Assembly (NCBI GenBank): GCA_022560555.1 | Contig: JADFSZ010000026.1 | Location: 1-13,108, forward strand | Source: JADFSZ01 sp022560555 [NCBI: PVC group bacterium] | Lineage (GTDB): Bacteria; GCA-001730085; JADFSZ01 | Direction of reading: 5' to 3' | DNA: 13,108 bases | Part shown: positions 6,889 to 13,108 of the stretch, piece by piece | Position numbering within the stretch: the stretch's first letter is position 1 | Layout: every line of letters begins with the position of its first letter | The notes under the pieces: model-generated | Told to the model about the DNA's origin: nothing | Databases searched by the model: none | What the model saw: only the letters and a program-made list of their open reading frames with translations | Position numbers and translations under genes: made by a program

Positions 6889-8610
6889 ATGAGCGGGACA
6901 GAAAAAACACGGACCGGAGCGGAGGCTCTTGTACAATGCCTTGAAAATCATGGAGTTGAGTATATTTTCGGCCTCTCCGGGGGAGCCGCTATTCCGATAT
7001 TTGACGCTCTTGTGGACTCAAAAATCAAACTGATCCTCGTTCGGCATGAACAAGGCGCCACCCATATGGCGGACGGTTATGCAAGAGCGACAGGAAGGCC
7101 CGGGGTTGTGCTTGTTACTTCAGGCCCCGGAGCCACCAATACTGTGACGGGAATCATGACGGCCAAAATGGATTCTGTTCCCATGATTGTTCTTACGGGC
7201 CAAACCCCCACGTTTGTTTTGGGAAAAGACGCTTTTCAGGAAGCCGATATTCTTGGCATTACGCTGCCTATTGTAAAGCATAGTTACCTTGTCAAGCAAT
7301 CCAATGATATTCCGCGCATCGTGAATGAGGCCTTTCACATTACGAACACCGGCCGGCCCGGCCCGGTCCTCATTGATTTACCAAAAGATATAACATCAGG
7401 GGTGTGTACGGCTGCCTTAGATTCTCCCATGGATCTTCCGGGGTATCCCGAAGAGGCCAAGTTGGATCAAGCGGGTATTCTAAAAATGGCGGAATTGTTG
7501 AATCAGTCTCAAAGACCGCTTCTTCTGATCGGACACGGCGCCGTGATCGCTCGAGCGGGTAAAGCCGTCGTTAAGCTCGCAGAAAAACTAAATTCTCCTG
7601 TAACCAATACCCTTTTAGGAAAGGGGGCTTTCCCCGAAACACATTGCCTGAGTGTGGGCATGTTGGGAATGCATGGAACCGCCTACGCGAATAAAGCTTT
7701 AACACGTTGTGATCTGATTTTTTCCATCGGTTCACGTTGGGATGATAGAATTAACGGAGACACAAAGAAATTTTGTGTCGGAGCTAAAAGACTTCATGTG
7801 GATATTGATCCGGCGGAAATCGGCAAAATCCTGTCTCCCGATGCGTACGCGATCGGAGATGCGCGTAAAATCATCGAAGAACTTGTGAAACATGTCAAAC
7901 CCTTGGATACGAAAGATTGGATCAAAGAGCTTAACGGATATAAGAAAAAATATCCGCTCAAATATAAAAAACAGGGTGGACTCAAAGCGCAGCACGTTAT
8001 TGACGAGATGTATAAAGTGACAAAAGGAAAAGTTATTGTGACAACAGATGTCGGGCAGCATCAGATGTGGGCCGCGCAGTTTTTTCTTATCGATGAGCCC
8101 GATACATGGCTCACGTCCGGCGGTGCCGGTACGATGGGGTATGGGTTTCCGGCCGCTATCGGCGCTCAGTTCGGATGTCCCGATAAAACAGTTGTGGCTA
8201 TTGTCGGTGACGGTGGATTTCAAATGACGTTGTCTGAATTGGCGACAGCCGTGATTCATAAACTCCACCTGAAGGTTCTTATTATTGACAACAAATATCT
8301 CGGAATGGTCCGTCAGTGGCAGGAGCTCTTTTTTGATAACCGTTTGAGCGGGGTGGATCTCAAAGGGAATCCGGATTTTGTGAAATTGGCCGAAGCGTAC
8401 GGGGCAAAAGCTTTTCGCATTAAACGTTCGGCGGATGTCAGAAAAGTTCTCACGAAAGCGATGGAATATAATGACGGCCCTTGCGTGATTCACGCGGAAG
8501 TGATCAAGGAAGATAACGTGTTCCCGATGATTCCCGCGGGGAAATCCGCCTATGACATGATCATTGAAAAACCGAAGAAGAGGATGGAAAAACCTACAGG
8601 AAGCACGTAA
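6889..8610 (+). CDS. ilvB: acetolactate synthase (acetohydroxyacid synthase) large, catalytic subunit
   Basis: Thiamine diphosphate/FAD enzyme that condenses pyruvate with pyruvate or 2-oxobutyrate, the first common step of valine, leucine and isoleucine synthesis. At 573 aa it has the normal length. The PYR domain has LSGGAAIPIFDAL (29-41), slightly unusual because most have PGG, and the catalytic Glu54 in VRHEQGATHMADGYAR. The FAD/central domain has GMLGMHGTAYAN (257-268) and SRWDDRING (282-290). The PP domain has the ThDP motif VGDGGFQMTLSEL (439-451), DNKYLGMVRQWQ (467-478) with W477 at the herbicide-site position, and the C-terminal VFPMIPAGKSAYDMI. AGAGG lies 6 nt before ATG 6889. The regulatory subunit gene follows after a 205-bp repeat-filled spacer, and together they support biosynthetic AHAS rather than a catabolic enzyme. 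Confidence 0.96.
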   Translation: MSGTEKTRTGAEALVQCLENHGVEYIFGLSGGAAIPIFDALVDSKIKLILVRHEQGATHMADGYARATGRPGVVLVTSGPGATNTVTGIMTAKMDSVPMIVLTGQTPTFVLGKDAFQEADILGITLPIVKHSYLVKQSNDIPRIVNEAFHITNTGRPGPVLIDLPKDITSGVCTAALDSPMDLPGYPEEAKLDQAGILKMAELLNQSQRPLLLIGHGAVIARAGKAVVKLAEKLNSPVTNTLLGKGAFPETHCLSVGMLGMHGTAYANKALTRCDLIFSIGSRWDDRINGDTKKFCVGAKRLHVDIDPAEIGKILSPDAYAIGDARKIIEELVKHVKPLDTKDWIKELNGYKKKYPLKYKKQGGLKAQHVIDEMYKVTKGKVIVTTDVGQHQMWAAQFFLIDEPDTWLTSGGAGTMGYGFPAAIGAQFGCPDKTVVAIVGDGGFQMTLSELATAVIHKLHLKVLIIDNKYLGMVRQWQELFFDNRLSGVDLKGNPDFVKLAEAYGAKAFRIKRSADVRKVLTKAMEYNDGPCVIHAEVIKEDNVFPMIPAGKSAYDMIIEKPKKRMEKPTGST

Positions 8611-8615
8611 AAACA

Positions 8616-8795
8616 GTAATTGGTAAATCGTAAATGGGAAATGGTATAAGAACAAAAGATCAAAAACAAAAACTGGTAAATGGTTAAAAGATACAAGGAT
8701 ACAAGACACAAGATGCAAAGATACAAGGTGCATGATCACAAAGTCACAAGACATATGCACAATGACAAATGACGAATGAATGATGAAACGTGAAA
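8616..8795 (+). repeat. degenerate heptanucleotide repeat array between ilvB and ilvN
   Basis: Starts 5 nt after the ilvB stop. Five in-register heptads run 8616-8650: GTAATTG, GTAAATC, GTAAATG, GGAAATG, GTATAAG. A-rich units (AACAAAA, GATCAAA) follow, then GTAAATG again (8676), then a GATACAA-like set of 7-8 nt units (8690-8749), then AATGACA, AATGACG, AATGAAT and GATGAAA (8761-8788). Copy similarity decays along the array but the 7-nt period is visible in several blocks. Confidence 0.75.
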
Positions 8796-8815
8796 AATTA
8801 AAATAAGGATACAAC

Positions 8816-9349
8816 ATGGAGAAGGTGCAAACATCCGCAACAGAACAAAAACTGACCAGAAGGGAAATGCATACCATCAGCGTTTTTGTGGCCAATAAAC
8901 CGGGTGTGCTGGTTAGAATCGCGCTGGTGTTTGCCAGGCGCGGTTTCAATGTCGATTCTCTCGTCGTGTCGCCTGCCTTAGACGGGCATTATTCACGGAT
9001 GACAATTACGGCTCTCGGAGATCGCGAAACACTGATTCAAATCATTAAACAGGTTGGGAAATTGGTGGATGTTATTCGAGTGACAGAACATATAGAACAA
9101 GCAGTGGTAGAAAAAGAATTTGCTTTGATTAAGGTTGCCGCGGATGCAGCAAAAAGGGCCGAAGTCATGCTTCTGGTAGATCACTTTAAGGCCCAAACTG
9201 TCGACTTTACCGAAGACTCGCTGATTATTCAAGTGACCGGTAATACAGAAAAGCTGGATTCATTTATTAGTTTGCTGGAAAAATACGGCATTATTGAAAT
9301 TGTTCGGACGGGAAAAGTTTTGATGGCCCGCGGAAAAGAAAAAACATAA
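8816..9349 (+). CDS. ilvN: acetolactate synthase small, regulatory subunit
   Basis: ACT-domain regulatory subunit that activates the large subunit and normally gives feedback inhibition by valine. In this 177-aa protein the N-terminal ACT domain starts with HTISVFVANKPGVLVRIALVFARRGFNVDSL (19-49), which carries the effector-binding Asn-Lys-Pro-Gly loop. The second half (about 96-170) is the C-terminal ACT-like domain typical of IlvH/IlvN proteins. ATG 8816 has AAGG 7 nt upstream and gives an N-terminal extension of 17 polar residues. ATG 8867 would give the usual family start (MHTIS), but its AGGG is only 2-3 nt away, so 8816 is preferred. The symbol could equally be ilvH. ilvC does not follow. 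Confidence 0.93.
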   Translation: MEKVQTSATEQKLTRREMHTISVFVANKPGVLVRIALVFARRGFNVDSLVVSPALDGHYSRMTITALGDRETLIQIIKQVGKLVDVIRVTEHIEQAVVEKEFALIKVAADAAKRAEVMLLVDHFKAQTVDFTEDSLIIQVTGNTEKLDSFISLLEKYGIIEIVRTGKVLMARGKEKT

Positions 9350-9353
9350 TTCC

Positions 9354-9430
9354 GTAAATGGTAAACAGTAAACGGTGAACAGTAAACTGTAAATGACAAA
9401 TGACAAATGACAAAATCCGAATGACAAAAA
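9354..9430 (+). repeat. heptanucleotide tandem repeat array downstream of ilvN
   Basis: Eleven contiguous 7-bp units starting 4 nt after the ilvN stop: GTAAATG, GTAAACA, GTAAACG, GTGAACA, GTAAACT, GTAAATG, ACAAATG, ACAAATG, ACAAAAT, CCGAATG, ACAAAAA. Register is kept without indels over 77 bp. The unit shifts midway from GTAAAYR to ACAAATG, the same two forms seen downstream of ilvB. Confidence 0.88.
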
Positions 9431-9554
9431 ACTCAGTTAACGAAAAAACAAGGCGAAATATCCTTGTCCAAAAAGCCCCGCGTTAAAATCTAAAAACTAA
9501 GCATTATCAAAGCCGCTCTTGAATAGCGAAAAATGTTCTTCAAGATTCTGATTC

Positions 9555-9592
9555 TTGACGATTTTCACGGGTTCGTGTAAGGTTAGTAACCT
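9555..9592 (+). promoter_or_regulatory. possible promoter with overlapping palindromic operator, upstream of cysteine desulfurase
   Basis: TTGACG (9555-9560) is 5 of 6 to the -35 consensus. TAAGGT (9578-9583), 17 nt downstream, is a poor -10 with 3 of 6. A 13-bp palindrome AGGTTA-G-TAACCT (9580-9592) overlaps this -10, and a TCAAGA/TCTTGA repeat overlaps the -35. This arrangement suits a repressed promoter; the regulator is unknown. Confidence 0.3.
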
Positions 9593-9656
9593 CAGAAGAA
9601 TTTTGTGATCGCGTGTGCCGATCGACAGCACTCAAACTCAAATATTATGGACTTAT

Positions 9657-10805
9657 ATGAAACGCATTGTATATCTGGATAATGCGGCAACGACAAAACC
9701 GCTTCCGGCTGTAATACGAGCCGTATCAGAGTCGATGGAGGAGGATTTTGGAAATCCTTCGAGTCTTCACAACTTGGGTGTACATGCTCAGGATGTTTTT
9801 ATTGCGGCGAAAAGAGAAATTGCCGAATTTGCCGGATTGCCCTCCGAGTGGCTCATTATCACAGGAGGGGCCACGGAAGCTAATCAAACAGTTCTACTGC
9901 ATGGAACGAGAAAAGCCAATAAAAAACGGAATCATATCCTGATGTCCGACATAGAACACCCCTCGTCCCGAGAAGCCGTCGGGGGCCTTAAAGAAAAAGG
10001 TTATGAAGTGGAATGGATGAAGCCGGACGCTTTAGGTGTGATTTCACCCGAATCGGTCAGTCAAAAAATCCGTCCGGAAACGGAACTAGTCAGTATCATC
10101 GGCATTCATAATGAAATCGGTGTTAAACAGGATATCACCGGGATCTATCGGGCTATCAAATCCGCCAATCCCCAGACGCGTTTTCATGTGGACGGTGTGC
10201 AGTGGTTCGCAAAATATTCTTTGCCGGGAGTTTCTCACATGCCGGATTTTTTTACGTGGTCGAGTCATAAATTCCACGGGCCTCGAGGAATCGGGGGGAT
10301 ATTTAAGCGTCCGGCCATATCCATGGAGCCGTTGATTCGGGGAGGCGGACAGGAACGTGGAATGAGAAGCGGAACCGAAAATGTTGCCGGTACTATCGGA
10401 ACCGCTGCGGCTCTAAAGGGACTCATCTTAGAAGAATACCAAAAGAAAATGATTCCGCTTCAAGAAAGAATTTATCAGAGTGTCCTTTCATCGAAAGACA
10501 TGGTTTGGATCGGCCCGCCTCCGGGGAAGGATCGATCATGTTTTATATCCCTTTTTAGTATTGTGAACAAAAAAAGCGAAGTTTTTATCCATGAATTAGA
10601 GTCTCAGAATATTTTTGTTTCTTCCGGAAGCGCCTGTTCTGAAAAAAGCCAGAAAGATAAAACTTTTTGGAAAGATTTTTCTATTGACGCACGTGTCCTT
10701 GATGGACTCATTCGTGTGTCATTCGGACTTTTGACGACCGAAGACGATGTTGAGCGTTTTTGTGAGACGGTCCAAAGACTGATGACCAAAGAGCCGGCCC
10801 TATGA
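9657..10805 (+). CDS. cysteine desulfurase, class V aminotransferase fold (NifS/IscS family)
   Basis: PLP enzyme that takes sulfur from cysteine as a persulfide, for tRNA thiolation or Fe-S assembly. From ATG 9657 it is 382 aa and starts MKRIVYLDNAATTKPLP, the standard family beginning; an upstream in-frame ATG at 9615 would add 14 atypical residues. Motifs are ITGGATEANQ (68-77), DIEHPS with H101, HVDGVQ with D179, the PLP lysine K205 in SSHKFHGPRGIGG, RGMRSGTEN (234-242), and the catalytic C327 in VSSGSACS. The Shine-Dalgarno is weak. It overlaps thiI by ATGA. No IscU, SufE or IscR gene is adjacent, so a dedicated role supplying sulfur to ThiI, as with B. subtilis NifZ, is the best inference. 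Confidence 0.93.
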   Translation: MKRIVYLDNAATTKPLPAVIRAVSESMEEDFGNPSSLHNLGVHAQDVFIAAKREIAEFAGLPSEWLIITGGATEANQTVLLHGTRKANKKRNHILMSDIEHPSSREAVGGLKEKGYEVEWMKPDALGVISPESVSQKIRPETELVSIIGIHNEIGVKQDITGIYRAIKSANPQTRFHVDGVQWFAKYSLPGVSHMPDFFTWSSHKFHGPRGIGGIFKRPAISMEPLIRGGGQERGMRSGTENVAGTIGTAAALKGLILEEYQKKMIPLQERIYQSVLSSKDMVWIGPPPGKDRSCFISLFSIVNKKSEVFIHELESQNIFVSSGSACSEKSQKDKTFWKDFSIDARVLDGLIRVSFGLLTTEDDVERFCETVQRLMTKEPAL

Positions 10806-11968
10806 AGGCTCTCGTGCTTGTTAGATATGGTGAAATTGCCCTCAAGAAAGGGAACCGAAGCCGGTTTGAGAAAATCCTCGTCAAGAATATTCGTGCACGC
10901 TTGGTTGCTTTCAAAGACCTTCACATTCATTCTAGTGAAGGTCGAATCCTGATTGATACAAGCGGGGACACAAGAGAAGTTCTTCATGAGGCCGCGGGTG
11001 TTTTTGGCGTGGTCGGAACTCGTCTGATTTATAAAGTCCCAACAGAATGGGAAGAAATATTGTCCGGCGCGTTATCCATATTAAAAGATGATCCGCGAAC
11101 GCATTCGGCCAAAATATTTGCTATTCGAGCGAAACGTAAATATAAAGGGTTTCCTTTCACAAGCGAAGATATCGGACGTGAACTCGGCAGTCAGGTGATT
11201 GACACATTCCCGAACTGGACGGTCGGTCTAAAGAATCCCGAAGTCTGCGTACGCGTGGATGTTCATAAAGATGATACGTATATTTCTGTCGAGGAAGTTC
11301 AAGGTCCCGGAGGATTGCCTGTCGGGACAGCCGGACGTCTTGGGTTCCTTTTATCCGGTGGAATTGATTCACCCGTGGCCGGATATCTGATGCAAAAACG
11401 CGGGGCTGAAATTTTCCCGATTTATTTTCACAGTTTTCCCTATACGGGTAACCAAGCTCTCAACAAAGTGAAGGATCTTGCACGTGTACTGGCCCGGAAT
11501 CAGTTTCGGATGGATATGTGGATTGTGCATTTCACGCATATTCAGGAAACAATTCATGAGCGCTGCCTTCCGCGGTATGGAGTGATTCTCAATCGCCGGA
11601 TGATGGTGCGGTTGGCCGAAAAAATATCTCTTAAGGAAAACTATGCCGGGCTTGTGACCGGAGACTGTTTGGGTCAAGTCGCGTCCCAAACGTTAGGCAA
11701 TATGGACGCTGTGGGACAAGCTACGGGCATGCAAATTTATCGACCGATTCTTACCTATGATAAAACCGAGATTACAAAAAAAGCGCGTTTGATCGGAACA
11801 TATGATATTTCTATTCGCCCCTATGAAGATTGCTGTACATTATTTGTTGATACGCATCCCACCACGAATGCCGGACAAGACATCATTCGGACCGAAGAGA
11901 AGAAGCTCGATATTGAAGAACTCATTGAGGATGCCCTCAAGAAGACGAAAATAGAAAAGATTAAATAA
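10802..11968 (+). CDS. thiI: tRNA 4-thiouridine synthetase ThiI, short form without rhodanese domain
   Basis: Adenylates U8 of tRNA and inserts sulfur to give 4-thiouridine; in some bacteria it also serves thiazole synthesis. In this 388-aa protein an N-terminal ferredoxin-like/THUMP region (about 1-165) binds tRNA. The PP-loop is LLSGGIDSPVAGYLM (183-197), followed by VTGDCLGQVASQTLGNM (285-301). C344 and C345 in RPYEDCCTLF lie at the place of the E. coli Cys344. The C-terminal rhodanese domain with the persulfide Cys of E. coli ThiI is missing, and the protein ends in a charged tail. The ATG sits inside the upstream gene's last codons (ATGA overlap), indicating translational coupling with the desulfurase that must supply sulfur directly. 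Confidence 0.95.
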   Translation: MKALVLVRYGEIALKKGNRSRFEKILVKNIRARLVAFKDLHIHSSEGRILIDTSGDTREVLHEAAGVFGVVGTRLIYKVPTEWEEILSGALSILKDDPRTHSAKIFAIRAKRKYKGFPFTSEDIGRELGSQVIDTFPNWTVGLKNPEVCVRVDVHKDDTYISVEEVQGPGGLPVGTAGRLGFLLSGGIDSPVAGYLMQKRGAEIFPIYFHSFPYTGNQALNKVKDLARVLARNQFRMDMWIVHFTHIQETIHERCLPRYGVILNRRMMVRLAEKISLKENYAGLVTGDCLGQVASQTLGNMDAVGQATGMQIYRPILTYDKTEITKKARLIGTYDISIRPYEDCCTLFVDTHPTTNAGQDIIRTEEKKLDIEELIEDALKKTKIEKIK

Positions 11969-11973
11969 AAGTT

Positions 11974-12001
11974 GTAAATAGTACGTGGTAATTGGTTCCA
12001 A
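11974..12001 (+). repeat. short heptad array downstream of thiI
   Basis: Four 7-bp units starting 5 nt after the thiI stop: GTAAATA, GTACGTG, GTAATTG, GTTCCAA. They use the same GTAAATG-like unit as the ilv spacers and end just before the terminator stem. Confidence 0.6.
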
Positions 12002-12006
12002 AAGAA

Positions 12007-12046
12007 ATAAGGGCAGAGGTGATAACCTTCTGCCCTTATCGTTTTT
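12007..12046. terminator. rho-independent terminator between thiI and the aldolase gene, probably bidirectional
   Basis: ATAAGGGCAGA then GGT (12007-12020), loop GATA, then ACC-T-TCTGCCCTTAT (12025-12039): about 14 bp with a single bulge. TTTTT follows at 12042-12046 for plus-strand transcripts. On the minus strand the stem is followed by TTCTTTT, so it may also end aldolase transcripts arriving from the right. Confidence 0.93.
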
Positions 12047-12052
12047 AAAGAC

Positions 12053-12080
12053 GAATACCAATTTACAAATACCTACGTAC
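12053..12080 (-). repeat. short heptad array downstream of the aldolase gene (minus strand)
   Basis: Read on the minus strand, four 7-bp units starting 5 nt after the aldolase stop: GTACGTA, GGTATTT, GTAAATT, GGTATTC. It mirrors the thiI array on the other side of the terminator and shares GTACGT and GTAAAT elements with it. Confidence 0.5.
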
Positions 12081-12085
12081 GGTCT

Positions 12086-13108
12086 TTATGCGATGGTGAT
12101 GTCCTTACAGAGGTAAACATCCTGAATCAGATTAAGAAGCTGAACGCCTTCCTTCATGGGGCGCTGAAACGCTTTGCGTCCGCTGATTAAACCCATTCCG
12201 CCCGCGCGCTTATTGATAACAGCCGTTGTGACCGCTTCGGCAAAATCATCAGCACCGGAAGCGCCTCCCGAGTTAATCAATCCCATCCGGCCCATATAAT
12301 TATTCACGACTTGGTAACGTGTCAGATCAATCGGATGGTCAGATGAAAGTTCCGTATACATTCGCTCATCATATTTTCCGTAGGATTTTCCCTGGGCATT
12401 CACAGCTTTATATCCGCCGTTCAGAGTAGGGAGTTTTTGTTTGATAATATCGGCTTCGATCGTGACGCCCAGATGATTGGCTTGACCCGTTAAATCGGCG
12501 CTGGTGTGGTAGTCTTGGCCTTCAGTCTTAAACGCGCTGTTTCTCAAGTAGCACCAGAGAATGGTTGCTAAACCGCATTTATGAGCCATTTCAAAAGCCT
12601 TGCTCACTTCAACGATTTGACGCGTGCTTTCATTCGATCCAAAATAGATCGTCGCGCCGACGGCAACAGCCCCCATGTCGCGGGCCTGTTTAATCGATGC
12701 GAAAAAGACCTGATCAAATTTGTTCGGATATGTGAGGATTTCGTTGTGATTCAATTTTAGAATAAAAGGGATTTGGTGGGCGTATTTCCTGGCCACAGAG
12801 CCAAGAACCCCCAGCGTAGACGCGACAGCATTGCAACCGCCTTCAATCGCAAGTTTTATGATGTTTTCCGAATCAAAATAAATCGGGTTTTTTGCGAACG
12901 AGGCTCCGGCCGAATGCTCGATCCCCTGGTCTACGGGTAAAATTGACATGTAGCCGGTTCCACCGAGACGACCGTGACTAAAAAGCTTTTGAAGGCTGCC
13001 TAACACGGGTGTGGGTCTGTCGGAATGAGTAAAAATCCGGTTCACCCAATCCGGGCCCGGGAGGTGCAAGGATTCTTTAGAGATCGTTTTGCAGGTATGA
13101 TCCAGTAA
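12086..13108 (-). CDS. fbaB: class I fructose-bisphosphate aldolase, FbaB (DhnA) type, 5' partial
   Basis: Schiff-base aldolase interconverting fructose 1,6-bisphosphate with glyceraldehyde 3-phosphate and dihydroxyacetone phosphate in glycolysis/gluconeogenesis. The frame runs off the right edge. Reading inward, [18 protein letters not shown] aligns with the N-terminal part of E. coli FbaB, so the TTG at 13069 is an internal Leu codon and about 14 residues are probably missing. 340 residues are visible. Motifs include [54 protein letters not shown], and EADIIKQK, which holds the predicted Schiff-base lysine (visible residue 223). INSGGASG and [16 protein letters not shown] follow as phosphate-binding parts, with the FbaB C-terminus DVYL and ITIA. 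Similarity is closest to the bacterial FbaB branch rather than short archaeal enzymes. It converges on thiI. Confidence 0.96.
   Translation of the reverse strand, partial: LLDHTCKTISKESLHLPGPDWVNRIFTHSDRPTPVLGSLQKLFSHGRLGGTGYMSILPVDQGIEHSAGASFAKNPIYFDSENIIKLAIEGGCNAVASTLGVLGSVARKYAHQIPFILKLNHNEILTYPNKFDQVFFASIKQARDMGAVAVGATIYFGSNESTRQIVEVSKAFEMAHKCGLATILWCYLRNSAFKTEGQDYHTSADLTGQANHLGVTIEADIIKQKLPTLNGGYKAVNAQGKSYGKYDERMYTELSSDHPIDLTRYQVVNNYMGRMGLINSGGASGADDFAEAVTTAVINKRAGGMGLISGRKAFQRPMKEGVQLLNLIQDVYLCKDITIA

Larger units (their letters stand above)
9350..9656. other. intergenic region ilvN / cysteine desulfurase
   Basis: The 307 bp hold no credible ORF. The first quarter is the heptad array. 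ACAAGG (9448-9453) and CCTTGT (9462-9467) form a weak hairpin followed by a T-run only on the minus strand. Further on are two inverted repeats, TCAAGA/TCTTGA (9540-9558) and AGGTTA-G-TAACCT (9580-9592), and a TTGACG (9555-9560) to TAAGGT (9578-9583) pair 17 nt apart that could be the desulfurase promoter. Confidence 0.6.

Noticed and set aside
7732-8949. 405-codon ORF on the minus strand opposite ilvB and the repeat spacer
   Set aside because: It is antisense to the clear ilvB and ilvN genes, has no recognisable domain and an odd Phe/His/Ile-rich composition. It stays open through 8611-8815 only because the complement of the heptads has few stop codons.
8616-9430. CRISPR array or spacer-repeat structure in the ilv spacers
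   Set aside because: Units are 7-8 bp, adjacent and degenerate, with no unique spacers of constant length and no cas genes.
9448-9467. ACAAGG/CCTTGT hairpin as the ilvN terminator
   Set aside because: The 6-bp stem is weak and a T-run follows only on the minus strand, where no gene needs a terminator; on the plus strand it is followed by CCAAAAAG.
11973-11980. TGTAAATA after thiI as a Pumilio-type RNA site
   Set aside because: The 8-mer fits the eukaryotic PUF consensus, but PUF proteins are not known in bacteria and the match falls out of the heptad repeat by chance.

Overview
This is bacterial chromosomal DNA of moderate GC content carrying core metabolic genes on both strands. No mobile element, CRISPR array, rRNA or tRNA was recognised. 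Glutathione synthesis, a monothiol glutaredoxin, a BolA protein and an FbaB-type aldolase point to a Gram-negative-type bacterium. The heptad-repeat spacers make me think weakly of an uncultured lineage such as Omnitrophota, but the sequence does not prove a taxon.

Layout. Bases 1-890 (+) are the 3' part of a 2-oxo acid dehydrogenase E2 gene; its start lies outside the window. Bases 1164-3415 (+) hold gshA and gshB, the two steps of glutathione synthesis. Bases 3471-4319 (+) hold a compact unit of a CPFC glutaredoxin, a BolA protein and a CGFS monothiol glutaredoxin, with a good promoter overlapping the gshB stop. Converging on it, with stops overlapping by 8 bp, is a minus-strand pair, nadA (quinolinate synthase) then an Mrp-type Fe-S carrier fused to a C-terminal DUF971 domain (6456 to 4312). 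A 432-bp divergent spacer separates nadA from ilvB and ilvN (+, 6889-9349), the two subunits of acetolactate synthase. Next comes a cysteine desulfurase overlapping thiI by ATGA (+, 9657-11968). A strong, probably bidirectional terminator separates thiI from a converging class I fructose-bisphosphate aldolase (-, 12086 to the window edge), also truncated: its frame is open past the TTG at 13069 to the last base.

How the genes fit together. The centre has a sulfur/iron-sulfur theme. GshA/GshB make glutathione, which CGFS glutaredoxins use to hold [2Fe-2S] clusters, usually with a BolA partner. Mrp proteins carry Fe-S clusters, and NadA is a [4Fe-4S] enzyme that could be a client. The cysteine desulfurase supplies sulfur, most likely to the rhodanese-less ThiI next to it.

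The most unusual signal is non-coding. Degenerate 7-bp tandem repeats (GTAAATG-like, drifting to ACAAATG and GATACAA) begin 4-5 nt after the stop codons of ilvB, ilvN, thiI and the aldolase gene, each read on that gene's own coding strand. A second signal is the nadA leader: an 11-bp interrupted inverted repeat just after a good promoter, one arm of which can alternatively pair with the Shine-Dalgarno.
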